Shown here: piece by piece, positions 16,357 through 24,695 of the stretch
Layout: each line of letters begins with the position of its first letter
Position numbering within the stretch: the stretch's first letter is position 1
From: Sporosarcina sp. FSL W7-1349
GTDB taxonomy: Bacteria > Bacillota > Bacilli > Bacillales_A > Planococcaceae
DNA: 64,000 nt
Assembly: GCF_038003045.1 (NCBI RefSeq)
Contig: NZ_JBBOOK010000001.1
Span: 2,604,001-2,668,000, forward strand
Reading direction: 5' to 3'
Made by a program: the position numbers and the translations under genes
Notes under the pieces: model-generated
Database searches by the model: none
What the model was told of the DNA's origin: nothing
The model's input: only the letters and a program-made list of their open reading frames with translations

Positions 16357-16893
16357 CTATATCTCCACAATTCCCGTAAATGTGTTTAAAAATCCATCGA
16401 TGTGACGGCGAGTCTTCAGTTGGTGAACCGTCTTTCCTTCTTTGGCATAGCGCTGCAGGCGCTGACGCATCTTGTCTTTGCGTGGTCCGTATGTGGATAG
16501 GATGAATTTCAGGAACTCCCAATCAATCTTCTCCGGACATCCTTCCGCCATGTCATCACGCGTTTTTCCATGATATTGAACTCGACGCTTCAACACTCGA
16601 TATAGACATAACCATCGCGGGAGTTCCAAATAGATAACTGTATCCGCCCGGGGTTCCCGTATGCTAAAGGTTCCCGAATAATTCCCCTCTACAATCCATC
16701 TATCCTCTTGGACAATCGCCTGTTGAGCCAATAAAAACTCTTCGTTGGATGATTCCTCCCAGCCAGGCTTCCAGTATAGCGTATCCAGATGTGTCACCGG
16801 AATACCAGTCCTCTCCCCCAATTGCCGGGCAAATGTCGATTTCCCCGCCCCGGGCGACACTCCAATCACCATGATTTTTTCCATCCATTCCAC
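16357..16893 (-). CDS. P-loop NTPase, topology-modulation-protein type
   Basis: A 178-residue soluble nucleoside-kinase-like protein. The P-loop is GVSPGAGKST (about residues 12-21); THLDTLYWKPGW and WIVEGNYSGTF are the usual second and third blocks of the FlaR / topology modulation family, followed by an arginine-rich lid (RVLKRRVQYHGKTRDD). The biochemical role is undefined; the fold is close to adenylate kinase. Single gene. Confidence 0.8.
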   Translation of the reverse strand: MEWMEKIMVIGVSPGAGKSTFARQLGERTGIPVTHLDTLYWKPGWEESSNEEFLLAQQAIVQEDRWIVEGNYSGTFSIREPRADTVIYLELPRWLCLYRVLKRRVQYHGKTRDDMAEGCPEKIDWEFLKFILSTYGPRKDKMRQRLQRYAKEGKTVHQLKTRRHIDGFLNTFTGIVEI

Positions 16894-17159
16894 CTGCTTT
16901 CCCTTGTTTAGATCTTCTTACTCAATCTCCCTTTTTCGCTGTAACGGTCAAGCAATCCAAGCGATTGAGCGTCCATGTTATGAAGCGTGTCATCCGCTAC
17001 GGGCATTAGCCGCTCCTCGCTCTATAAAAAGATCAATAAATACGAAATCTGAGAGAGTACAAAATTTGGCTGACTAAAATAACGGCGGGAGCCGCTTTTC
17101 TAAATATGATACAATAAGCCTGTCAAACAAACAGAAGGGGGGATTCCGCCCTGTCAGCT

Positions 17160-17552
17160 ATGAAATTGGGAAAATACGCACTTCAAGTTATCTTATTATT
17201 GGGATTCTTCGCAGTCGGCCAGTGGCTTCAACAGCTGCTTCACATCCCATTGCCGGGAAGCATTCTTGGATTGCTGCTTCTTTGGATGACTTTATTACTG
17301 AAAGTTATACCGCTGAGGTGGGTGGAAGGCGGTTCGTATCTTTTCTTATCTGTGCTGCCGATTTTTTTCATACCGGCCACTGTCGGGGTCATGAACTTCG
17401 GCTCATTCTTTCTGAGCCGGGGCGTGGTGTTAATTCCCCTCACGATCATCGGCACGTTTCTAACCATGTGGGTAGCCGGATTTGTCAGCCAATCCATCGC
17501 TTCCAAAATTTCAAATAGAAAGGAGGAGGCCAAATGCAAATCGCAGGGTTAA
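17160..17552 (+). CDS. lrgA: CidA/LrgA family holin-like protein
   Basis: A 130-residue membrane protein with four hydrophobic segments and the family pattern QWLQQLLHIPLPGSILGLLLL near residues 21-41. CidA/LrgA proteins form the small subunit of a holin/antiholin-like or carboxylate (pyruvate/glycolate) transport pair with LrgB. The ATG at 17160 is 18-20 nt from the GGGGGG site; a CTG at 17151 is at ideal distance, so a rare CTG start is possible. It overlaps the next gene by 19 nt. A TACAAT -10 with upstream TGA lies near 17109-17115. Confidence 0.85.
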   Translation: MKLGKYALQVILLLGFFAVGQWLQQLLHIPLPGSILGLLLLWMTLLLKVIPLRWVEGGSYLFLSVLPIFFIPATVGVMNFGSFFLSRGVVLIPLTIIGTFLTMWVAGFVSQSIASKISNRKEEAKCKSQG

Positions 17553-18229
17553 CTCTCCTTTATATCGCCTTGACCATCCTGATATATTCTCTAGCAACAT
17601 TCTTATACATAAAATACTCGAATCCGCTTCTAATCCCCATGTTCACGGCCACGATCGCCATTATACTTGTGCTGGTCCTCTTCCAAGTCAAGTATGACAC
17701 GTATATGATCGGCGGGAAGTGGATCGACTTGCTATTGGGGCCGGCGATTGTTTCCTTGGCAATCCCCCTTTATAAGCAGCGGGACGTATTACGGATACAT
17801 CTCTTGCCTGTTCTCAGCGGGGTGGTGATCGGCAGCCTGTTCGGAATGCTAAGCGGTTCCCTACTAACAAAGCTGCTCCGCTTTTCGGATGAACTCGTCC
17901 TGACCATTTTACCGAAATCGATCACGACCCCGATTGCCATGGAAATCGCTGCTGGGTTGGGCGGCAATCCTACTTTGGCAGTCGTTTTCGTCATTACCGC
18001 CGGATTGACAGGCATCATGTTCGGCCCTTTGCTATTGCGCTACACCCGAATCGATACTGCGCTCGGCCGTGGTATCGGATTAGGAGTGGCATCGCATGCG
18101 CTCGGCACTTCAAAAGCGCTTGAATTCGGGGAGCAGGAAGCATCCATGAGTTCCGTCGCCATGACCTTGTCTGCCATTACAGGATCCGTGTTCGGACCGC
18201 TCATCGCCTGGCTGTTTCATTTTTATTAA
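17534..18229 (+). CDS. lrgB: CidB/LrgB family membrane protein
   Basis: A 231-residue polytopic protein, the large partner of LrgA. Conserved LrgB blocks are visible: LTILPKSITTPIAMEIAAGLGG and GVASHALGTSKALEFGEQEAS. The ATG at 17534 sits behind GGAGG inside the end of lrgA, so the two are translationally coupled. The pair is linked to control of murein hydrolase activity and to overflow-metabolite transport in other Bacillales. No LytS/LytT-type regulator gene lies next to it. Confidence 0.9.
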   Translation: MQIAGLTLLYIALTILIYSLATFLYIKYSNPLLIPMFTATIAIILVLVLFQVKYDTYMIGGKWIDLLLGPAIVSLAIPLYKQRDVLRIHLLPVLSGVVIGSLFGMLSGSLLTKLLRFSDELVLTILPKSITTPIAMEIAAGLGGNPTLAVVFVITAGLTGIMFGPLLLRYTRIDTALGRGIGLGVASHALGTSKALEFGEQEASMSSVAMTLSAITGSVFGPLIAWLFHFY

Positions 18230-18378
18230 CTTAGCCACTCTCCTCTAATCGTATACAGAACCCGAACTTCCTACAGATTTCCCCTCCAGTCGGGACGAAT
18301 GAACTTGTTTAGTCCAAAAGAATTCGGGAAAACAACCGATAAGCTTTTCATTTCAATTCAAACGAGGAGGACATAACG

Positions 18379-18582
18379 ATGAGGAAAAAGATGGCTTTGA
18401 CGGCACTTGGATTAGGTGCTGCCTATTTGATGCGGAATAAAGACTCACGCGATAAGTTGTCCAAACAGTTCAGTGAGTTCGGAGGGAATACGACCCCAAC
18501 GCGGAATACCAACACGATGGATTCCCGTTCCACCCACCCTACCGAACGACGCAAAGGCCTGCTCGGCAGCTTGTTCAGCTAA
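18379..18582 (+). CDS. Small basic protein of unknown function
   Basis: A 67-residue protein: a short hydrophobic N-terminus (KKMALTALGLGAAYLMR), then a polar Asn/Thr/Ser/Arg-rich region and a terminal KGLLGSLFS. It may attach loosely to the membrane. A clear GAGGAGG site and a strong terminator right after it support it as a real gene. No known family. Confidence 0.6.
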   Translation: MRKKMALTALGLGAAYLMRNKDSRDKLSKQFSEFGGNTTPTRNTNTMDSRSTHPTERRKGLLGSLFS

Positions 18583-18594
18583 TATTGTTCCTGA

Positions 18595-18633
18595 AACCGT
18601 CCCCCAGTCATACAGCTGGCGGGACGGTTTTTT
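18595..18633 (+). terminator. Strong intrinsic terminator
   Basis: AAACCGTCCC and GGGACGGTTTTTT arms just after the small basic protein gene. Confidence 0.85.
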
Positions 18634-18679
18634 ATGAACAAAAGCTTGGGGCACCTGCTTAGTTTCGATAAGTTTTGAT

Positions 18680-18750
18680 TGCCTTAATTTCTGCAAAGGA
18701 CGCATAAATACGGCAAATTGAACCCTGCACTGTTCGAGAAGCATGCCAAG
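18680..18750. repeat. Palindromic dispersed repeat, copy B
   Basis: Begins with the same TGCCTTAATTTCTGC arm as module A and aligns with the reverse complement of 672-742 through AACCCtgCaCTGTTCGA and CCAAG. The second hairpin arm is degraded (GCATAAATACGGCA), so this copy no longer folds perfectly. It lies at the 3' end of the MFS gene. Confidence 0.6.
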
Positions 18751-18765
18751 ACGGTTTAGTTGCAG

Positions 18766-19956
18766 TTATGTGACCTTCCTACTCCGACTCATGCGGATGA
18801 TGGCGATATACACGACCGGAAGGAGGGCCGTGAACGTGACGAGACCGTTCCAACCGAATATGGTCCAAAGCGGGCTAAGGAACGTACTGCCGATTGTCAC
18901 TCCAATATAATAGGAGACCAAATATATGCTGGAGGCGCTCCCTTTGTGATGCTCCGCCTCTTTCCCGACAGAAGCGGCGGTCAAGGAATGTGCGGTGAAA
19001 AAACCGAGGCAGACGATGCATAATCCTATCACGATTAGCGTCAAGGAGGTCCCCAATGTTAGTAAAAGTCCCGCAGACAGCGTTATGACACCGGCTCTCC
19101 GCACCGTTCGCAAGCCGAAGAATCCGGCCAACCATCCAGCAAGCGGAGCACCGATCACCCCGAAACTATAGGCAAAATACGTATAGGAGATAGCGTCAAG
19201 GGACATCGAATACGGCGGTGCAATAAGATGAAACGGCAGGAATGTCCACATTCCTGTGAATGATAACTGCAACACAACCCCAAGTCCGAAAACGACGAGC
19301 AAACTCGGATTTTTCAAGTGGAAGAAAAATCCTTCTATGTCCTTTGAAAAGCCTTCTTGGCTCGCGGTGAAATTCCGTGATTTCGGCAATGTCAGGAGAA
19401 TGGCGGTAAAGATGAGGATTCCCGTAAATCCGAGAATATGAAATGACAGCTGCCACGAGAAATGTTCCCCCATATAGCCCGTCACAAACCGCCCGATCAT
19501 CCCGCCGATTCCATTGCAAGATATATAAAGTGCCGTAGCGACACTCATAAACTGTTTATGTATTTCTTCACTGATATAGGCGAGTGCTGCGGCGGGGACT
19601 CCGGCAAGCGCGAATCCTTGGATGAACCGCAATATGACCATCCAAAGGAACGAATCCGATACCGCCATCAAGAAGAAAGGCAACGTCGAACCGATCAGGG
19701 ACAGCTTGATATAGAGGGTCCTCCCGTTTCGATCCGAAAAAAATCCGAGGATAATCAAACCCAAAATGAGTCCAACCGTAGACGCCGACATTGATAGACT
19801 CGCATAGGAAACAGATATGGAGAATTCTTCTTTGAACAAAGGAAGAAGGGGCTGAAAAGCATACATGGCCGCAAATATATAAAGGGAAGCAAACCCCAAG
19901 CTTAAAACAATCCTCCAAAACTGTACCTCTCTTATCGAATAGCCTTCATGAGCCAT
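18766..19956 (-). CDS. MFS transporter, YnfM-like
   Basis: A 396-residue major facilitator protein with 12 predicted membrane segments. Segment 2-3 loop FFSDRNGRTLYIK is the GxxxD-R/K-x-G-R-[RK] signature, weakened at the first Gly. The YybF/YnfM-like N-terminus (ASLYIFAAMYAFQPLLPLF) suggests an arabinose/multidrug-type exporter. Substrate unknown. Single gene; the nearest neighbours are unrelated. Confidence 0.85.
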   Translation of the reverse strand: MAHEGYSIREVQFWRIVLSLGFASLYIFAAMYAFQPLLPLFKEEFSISVSYASLSMSASTVGLILGLIILGFFSDRNGRTLYIKLSLIGSTLPFFLMAVSDSFLWMVILRFIQGFALAGVPAAALAYISEEIHKQFMSVATALYISCNGIGGMIGRFVTGYMGEHFSWQLSFHILGFTGILIFTAILLTLPKSRNFTASQEGFSKDIEGFFFHLKNPSLLVVFGLGVVLQLSFTGMWTFLPFHLIAPPYSMSLDAISYTYFAYSFGVIGAPLAGWLAGFFGLRTVRRAGVITLSAGLLLTLGTSLTLIVIGLCIVCLGFFTAHSLTAASVGKEAEHHKGSASSIYLVSYYIGVTIGSTFLSPLWTIFGWNGLVTFTALLPVVYIAIIRMSRSRKVT

Positions 19957-20084
19957 ATTGCCACATCCCGTCGTCTATCAAGTACATCTAAGGATATACG
20001 GAATCCTAGTTCGAGGACTCCACCATTTATTCCTCTAGTATAGCATGAGTTTTTCAAAGACCTGTCAAAATTTTAAGAAGATAA

Positions 20085-20116
20085 AAAACCGGAACCTTTG
20101 CCCGGTTTCCGGTTTT
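20085..20116 (-). terminator. Terminator of tatAC
   Basis: AAAACCGGAA and TTCCGGTTTT arms at the tatC stop codon, followed on the minus strand by T-rich sequence. Confidence 0.75.
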
Positions 20117-20591
20117 ACTTCGTAAGAATTTTGCGTCTCTCCGCAAAAATAACAAGGAAAATACTCACTTCGTAAAGCAGCAGCATCGGGATCATGACAA
20201 TCAGTTGACTAATGAAATCCGGCGGTGTGATCAATGCTGAAATAATGACAATCGCCAAATAGGACCACTTCCTGACTTTCTTCATCGAAGCGGCTGTCAA
20301 TAACCCGAGGGCCGATAGAAATAAGGTGACTATCGGCAACTCAAACAGTACGCCGACTGGTATCGTCGTCATTAAGAGGATAGTCGAAAAAACCATGAGG
20401 AAGAAGAACAGGAAGATGCCGACGCTTTTCAGCAGCTGCTTTCGCAAATCGATTAAGTGCCCGACCAAAGGCGGTTCGTCTAACACTTCTTTTACCGTTA
20501 CGATAGTTGCTTCTTCCCCGTTTATGGCCGGCTGAATGCGTGCGACCACTTTCTGTTCACCTTTTCGTTTGTCTGTTTTCTTCGAATCCAT
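20115..20591 (-). CDS. tatC: Internally deleted TatC homologue
   Basis: A 158-residue protein instead of the usual 240-250. Residues 1-40 are an unusual charged cytoplasmic extension. Then comes the canonical TatC start VGHLIDLRKQLL with membrane segment 1 (about 58-75). The chain jumps directly to the fourth segment PVGVLFELPIVTLFLSALGL, then segment 5 (WSYLAIVIISALITPPD) and segment 6 (LIVMIPMLLLYEVSIFLVIF). About 100 residues, covering the large loop and segments 2-3, are absent, with no frameshift and no leftover DNA. An even number of segments is lost, so orientation could be kept. It follows tatA with a TGATG junction. Either a minimal translocase subunit or a decayed gene. Confidence 0.8.
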   Translation of the reverse strand: MDSKKTDKRKGEQKVVARIQPAINGEEATIVTVKEVLDEPPLVGHLIDLRKQLLKSVGIFLFFFLMVFSTILLMTTIPVGVLFELPIVTLFLSALGLLTAASMKKVRKWSYLAIVIISALITPPDFISQLIVMIPMLLLYEVSIFLVIFAERRKILTK

Positions 20592-20794
20592 CAAGACAAT
20601 TCCTTTTTCTTCGGATCCTTCTGAGCTGGCGACTCTTCGTCATCCATAATGTCCCGGGTCGATTTCTTGAATTCTGCAAGCGTTTTGCCGACTGCCGAAC
20701 CGACTTCAGGCAATTTACGAGGGCCAAATAAAACCAACACAATCACCAAAAGGATAATTAGTCCCGGTACTCCGATACTTGCAAATCCACCCAC
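20591..20794 (-). CDS. tatA: Twin-arginine translocase subunit TatA
   Basis: A 67-residue TatA/E protein: a membrane helix ([16 protein letters not shown]), the conserved [15 protein letters not shown] hinge and amphipathic helix, and a charged tail. Normal length and all key residues present. First gene of a two-gene tat unit with the shortened tatC. No obvious Tat substrate gene (RRxFLK signal) is adjacent. The divergent neighbour is a flagellin gene. Confidence 0.92.
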   Translation of the reverse strand: MGGFASIGVPGLIILLVIVLVLFGPRKLPEVGSAVGKTLAEFKKSTRDIMDDEESPAQKDPKKKELS

Positions 20795-20978
20795 TTCCGA
20801 TGCCTCCCTTAGTTGTCAGGAATCTCCCGTAGGCACCATTTGTGCAACGGTTTTGAAAGCATTCTTCCCCCCTTTCTCCACCGCCATACTTATGACCGTT
20901 CCTTAAAACCACTCAGTAGACTTATCTTTCCTGTTATTAGGACGATATAAGGATAAATGAGGAAAAGGAGGAAGGGGC

Positions 20979-21794
20979 ATGCTTGGTAAATGGAATGCGA
21001 CTGGATTAAACATACTCCGGAACATGAGTATCCAACAGAACCAGATTGCGCTTTCGATGGAACGCCTATCTTCCGGTAAACGGATCAATCGGGCCGCTGA
21101 CGATCCCGCAGGTCTAGCCATTTCAGAAAAGATGCGGGCCCAGATCCGTGGTCTGCAAGTGGCCCAGCGGAACATTCAGGACAGCATCTCCATGTTCCAA
21201 ACGGCTGAAGGGGCGCTGAATGAAACCCACGCTATGTTGCAAAGGATGCGTGAGTTAAGTGTCCAAGCCGCGAGTGATACGTTGACGGATGACGATCGTA
21301 AATTACTGGACCTCGAATTTCAGGAATTAAAGAAAGAAATTGAGCGAAACTCCAAGCAAACAGAATTCAATACGATGCCTTTGTTGGATGGCAGTCGAAG
21401 TTCTATCAAGATCCAAGCTGGCGCGAACGCGGGACAGACGATTGAGTTCACGATCGGAGATATGGGAAGCGATGCCTTAAATCTGAAGGATGCCTCCATC
21501 GCAACCCGCGAGAAAGCCGACGAAGCCATCTCCCTGTTGGACGGTGCCATCCAAAAAGTCTCCTCCGAACGTTCCCGCATGGGTGCATATGTCAACCGAC
21601 TGGAACATGCCTATTCCAATGCGTTGACAATGGAAGAGAATTTAACAGCTGCCGAGTCGCGGATCCGGGATGTCGATATCGCCAAAGAGATGATGGCCTT
21701 GACGAAAGCGAATATCCTCTATCAAGCCGGTCAATATGTCCTTTCCTTGCATATGCAGCAAGCCCAATCCGTCCTTCAACTGTTGAAACCGTAA
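20979..21794 (+). CDS. hag: Flagellin, minimal type
   Basis: A 271-residue flagellin containing only the conserved D0/D1 regions. N-terminal MERLSSGKRINRAADDPAGLAIS and C-terminal ESRIRDVDIAKEMMALTKANILYQAG are diagnostic; the variable D2/D3 part is missing, as in short Bacillus Hag. The usual QAN near the end is replaced by YVLSLHMQQ. No other flagellar gene is in the window. AAGGAGG precedes the ATG. GACGATAT at 20941-20948 resembles a sigma-D -10, but the -35 is weak. Confidence 0.92.
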   Translation: MLGKWNATGLNILRNMSIQQNQIALSMERLSSGKRINRAADDPAGLAISEKMRAQIRGLQVAQRNIQDSISMFQTAEGALNETHAMLQRMRELSVQAASDTLTDDDRKLLDLEFQELKKEIERNSKQTEFNTMPLLDGSRSSIKIQAGANAGQTIEFTIGDMGSDALNLKDASIATREKADEAISLLDGAIQKVSSERSRMGAYVNRLEHAYSNALTMEENLTAAESRIRDVDIAKEMMALTKANILYQAGQYVLSLHMQQAQSVLQLLKP

Positions 21795-21814
21795 CCAGGC
21801 CCGTCTTTTGCGGA

Positions 21815-21858
21815 CAGATGAAATGCCCGGTACTACCAGTGTCCGGGCATTTCATCTG
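21815..21858. terminator. Bidirectional terminator
   Basis: A perfect 16-bp inverted repeat (CAGATGAAATGCCCGG and complement) around a 12-nt loop between the convergent flagellin and stress-protein genes. Confidence 0.85.
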
Positions 21859-21861
21859 CCT

Positions 21862-22332
21862 TCATAGATTTGTCGTATTGATTTTAGGAACCGTATTTTC
21901 ATTCTGATGCACTTTTCCATCATCCGCTTGTCCATCTAGCGTTTCACCGCTGATTCCTCTCTCCGCTTGGCTGTCCATCATAATACTGGAACCGGGGCCA
22001 CTCCAACGGGCCTCGATGAAAAGGGCCACTCCGCCTTCTTCCAGCTCATTATAGTAAGCCTGCGCCTGCTGTTCCGAAAACCCCATTTCCTCGAACGCTT
22101 GTAGCATCCGGCCTTTTCCGACAAACAACTCCCTTGTATGATCCAATAAACTTCGTTTCGACAAATCCATAAGATTCACTTCCGCATCCGCCTGGAGCAT
22201 GTCAAAGTTATCCTGGACATTGCTTACCGCGTAAATGTTGTTCTTCGGATACCCTTGTGACTCCAATTCCACAATCTTGGCCAATACAGTGTCAATCGAA
22301 TGAAATGTACCAACATGCCTCATTTTCTCCAT
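21862..22332 (-). CDS. General stress protein, YflT-like
   Basis: A 156-residue soluble protein with an N-terminal YflT/GS17M heat-stress domain (VGTFHSIDTVLAKIVELESQ, YPKNNIYAVS) and a polar C-terminal tail. Members are sigma-B controlled general stress proteins of unknown biochemical role. The ATG at 22332 is chosen over a start 31 codons upstream because AAAGGAG lies 8 nt before it and the domain begins right after it. Single gene. Confidence 0.8.
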   Translation of the reverse strand: MEKMRHVGTFHSIDTVLAKIVELESQGYPKNNIYAVSNVQDNFDMLQADAEVNLMDLSKRSLLDHTRELFVGKGRMLQAFEEMGFSEQQAQAYYNELEEGGVALFIEARWSGPGSSIMMDSQAERGISGETLDGQADDGKVHQNENTVPKINTTNL

Positions 22333-22473
22333 GAGTCGAACTCCTTTCATTTTTTTGCCTACCGTTACTTTACCCTCCCACTCGTCTTCACACACCTCCC
22401 CGGCAAACAGGATGTTTAGTTTCATTCCAAAAAGTCAATTATATATAGTACAACGTTAAGGGAGTGTTATTGA

Positions 22474-22779
22474 TTGGGCATGCAGGATGAGGTCAAAAAG
22501 GAACTGAATCAGTTGGATACCGAAAAGAAAGATGAGATTTTGGAGAACTTCAACCGATTCAAACAATTTTTGTCGGATAAAGTAAGCAAAGGCGAAAGTC
22601 TCGGGCTCAGTGAAGAACAATTGGCTAAAACGGCTGAGATTGCCGCCAATTATTTATCCCAAAACGAAGAACCTCGAAATCGGGAACAATATTTACTGCA
22701 AGAGCTTTGGAGAGTTGGAAATAAAGAGGAGCAACATATGCTAGCCCATATGCTGGTGAAAATGGCACGTGAAGCGTAA
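22474..22779 (+). CDS. DUF3243 family protein
   Basis: A 101-residue acidic, helical protein recognised as DUF3243 (a small Bacillales family) by the pattern FNRFKQFLSDKVSKGESLGLSEE and ANYLSQNEEPRNREQYLLQELW. Function unknown. The TTG at 22474 follows AGGGAG by about 9 nt. It precedes a small hydrophilic protein gene by 20 nt and the two share a terminator. Confidence 0.8.
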   Translation: MGMQDEVKKELNQLDTEKKDEILENFNRFKQFLSDKVSKGESLGLSEEQLAKTAEIAANYLSQNEEPRNREQYLLQELWRVGNKEEQHMLAHMLVKMAREA

Positions 22780-22799
22780 ATCCGAAAGGAGTGATTCCC

Positions 22800-23039
22800 A
22801 TGGATGAGAAGAAAAGATCTTTCACGGAACGCGATCGGAAAGACGCGGATGGACCCTATATGGATAACCCTGAACATCTTCGCACAGACAAGGAAAGCAT
22901 CTACGATATGCATGAAGACATGCAGACTGTAGATGCGATCCCAATGGAAGACGCGCGGATGGAATGGGAGGAGGAAAAGCGACACCATGATACGAAAAGC
23001 AATTCCTCCACGGAAGAGAAATACCAAGGAAGATATTAA
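22800..23039 (+). CDS. Small hydrophilic protein, unknown
   Basis: A 79-residue, highly charged, probably disordered protein rich in Asp, Glu, Lys and Met, with no hydrophobic segment. The ATG at 22800 has AAAGGAG 8 nt upstream. It lies downstream of the DUF3243 gene and is probably co-transcribed; sporulation or stress association is only a guess. Confidence 0.6.
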   Translation: MDEKKRSFTERDRKDADGPYMDNPEHLRTDKESIYDMHEDMQTVDAIPMEDARMEWEEEKRHHDTKSNSSTEEKYQGRY

Positions 23040-23041
23040 AT

Positions 23042-23079
23042 CTGAAAAACAGCGCTCCCGCGGGAACGCTGTTTTTCAG
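23042..23079. terminator. Bidirectional terminator
   Basis: CTGAAAAACAGCG and CGCTGTTTTTCAG arms with a TCCCGCGGGA core between convergent genes; A and T tracts flank it on both sides. Confidence 0.85.
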
Positions 23080-23780
23080 TCAATTTGCATCAAATCCAAT
23101 GGGGTGACGATGCCGAGCAGCTTTTCATGGGGCTGACCATTCTCTGTGATAAGCAATGCTTCCAGGCGGTTGCCACTTTCGACCGCTTTCTTGAAATACT
23201 CTTCCGCCCCGTAAACAGACAAACCCATCGGGACGAAACGATAAGTTTTCTTCCGCTTTTCATGATGATAAATGTCGAGCAGCGTCGGCATTTCCCGGGA
23301 AATGTTCTCTTCTGTCGATTTATCAGCCAGCCAATAGGTAATGCCCATCGCGGTAACAAGTCCGATGAAATGACCACCCTCATAAATAGGGATCTGGTTG
23401 AATCGCTTCTCTCGGATCACCTTCAAACCCGTGGCCAGTTTGTCAGAAGCGCGGAGGGTAAACACTTTCCGTGTAAATAAATCTCCAACCGTATGCGGCC
23501 TTGAAAGTTCCTGTTCGATATATTCCATCAATCTCACCACATCATCATGCGGCTCGGCGATGGCATAATTGAATTCAGTACGATGGTGGACGATGGCATT
23601 CCGCAAATCCCCATACTCCCGGAGGTCCTGTTCGAACTTCCGGATAATCGGGCTCACTTTTTTCGATTTATCGAGCAGCCGGGAAAACGGCAAATGCCCA
23701 TTAGTGCCGGACAGTTTCTCCATCGCCTTTTCAATTCGGTTATAGGCAATGATAAAGCGATCCGAATTTCGTGCTGTCAT
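23076..23780 (-). CDS. CBS-domain protein
   Basis: A 234-residue soluble protein. The first 100 residues are helical with an RNAIVHHRTEF segment that resembles HEPN/DUF4145-like helices; two CBS modules follow (HTVGDLFTRKVFTL ... GGHFIGLVTAMGI and SGNRLEALLITENGQPHEKLLGIVTPLDL). CBS pairs usually bind adenine nucleotides and regulate a partner. The ATG at 23780 is used since the ORF extension upstream lacks a ribosome site. No partner is evident. Confidence 0.75.
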   Translation of the reverse strand: MTARNSDRFIIAYNRIEKAMEKLSGTNGHLPFSRLLDKSKKVSPIIRKFEQDLREYGDLRNAIVHHRTEFNYAIAEPHDDVVRLMEYIEQELSRPHTVGDLFTRKVFTLRASDKLATGLKVIREKRFNQIPIYEGGHFIGLVTAMGITYWLADKSTEENISREMPTLLDIYHHEKRKKTYRFVPMGLSVYGAEEYFKKAVESGNRLEALLITENGQPHEKLLGIVTPLDLMQID

Positions 23781-23912
23781 TTGCAATCCCTCGCGTATGA
23801 ATAGAATAAGAGAATTATAGCATAAGAACATGGGAAACTGGTCCTGCTTTCGGGTGAAATTGTCACGTTTGAAGCAAATTTACAAATGGTGTCAAACGAC
23901 CGTGCACCTAAA

Positions 23913-24695
23913 TCAAACTGTCGTTTTGGCGGCATTGCGCTTGGATACCCAAATGCCAAATGCCGTCAGCAGCAATATTAGCAGGATTGACATCCCGATA
24001 CTGCCCCAAAGCCCGCTCTGATCCATATCCTGATCAAACCAATATGCCGCATACGATCCAAGTTTCCCTGGAGAAATGGTCCAATACGTGCCAATCAAGG
24101 AGTCCAATACCGGATACAGCAAGACAATAATGAGTGACAAACCTGCGGCTCCGCCCGTTGGGAGCCAAGCACTCAAGGCGAGCACCACTGTCACGACAAG
24201 GAGAATCCATACACTGTATGTCGCGATAAAAGCAAATACAGCTCCGGCGTCCACCTGATTATACAAAATATCAATATAGTACCAAGCAGCGAAGAAGCCG
24301 CTCCAGACACTGAGTAATACGATGACGCTCACAACGAGCCACTTGCTGAGAAAGTAGCTTGCGAAGGAAATCGGGCGTACGTAAAGCAGCGTCGCATTGC
24401 CGCTTTTTCGTTCACCGGCTATGGAGCCCATGAAGGCGAGCACGATAACGAGAACACCGATCAATTGATATTGGCCGAGCAACGAAACGAAAATGTCCTC
24501 TCCGCGGAACTCCGGCCATGGAAACTCCGCCCCTTCCGGAAGATTGCCGACGCTTTTCATGATCTCCGGCAGGAAATGATTCGTCACAGGTTCCAATATA
24601 CCGAAAATGATAAAGACAAGCGGGATCCAAAGTATCTTAAAGTTCCGGATATGCTCCCGCCATTCCTTTTGAACGAGCACTGTAAATTCTTTCAT
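23913..24695 (-). CDS. ABC-2 permease subunit
   Basis: A 260-residue membrane protein with six segments: one near residue 25, then KSGNATLLYVRPISFASYFLSKW, the usual ABC-2 cytoplasmic elbow, and four to five C-terminal segments. It is the permease of an exporter whose ATPase gene lies just upstream with a 4-nt overlap. NosY-like in pattern. The cargo is unknown. Confidence 0.85.
   Translation of the reverse strand: MKEFTVLVQKEWREHIRNFKILWIPLVFIIFGILEPVTNHFLPEIMKSVGNLPEGAEFPWPEFRGEDIFVSLLGQYQLIGVLVIVLAFMGSIAGERKSGNATLLYVRPISFASYFLSKWLVVSVIVLLSVWSGFFAAWYYIDILYNQVDAGAVFAFIATYSVWILLVVTVVLALSAWLPTGGAAGLSLIIVLLYPVLDSLIGTYWTISPGKLGSYAAYWFDQDMDQSGLWGSIGMSILLILLLTAFGIWVSKRNAAKTTV

Noticed and set aside
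20941-20948. Sigma-D promoter for the flagellin gene
   Set aside because: GACGATAT matches the -10 well, but no TAAA lies at the right distance, so it is not listed as a feature.
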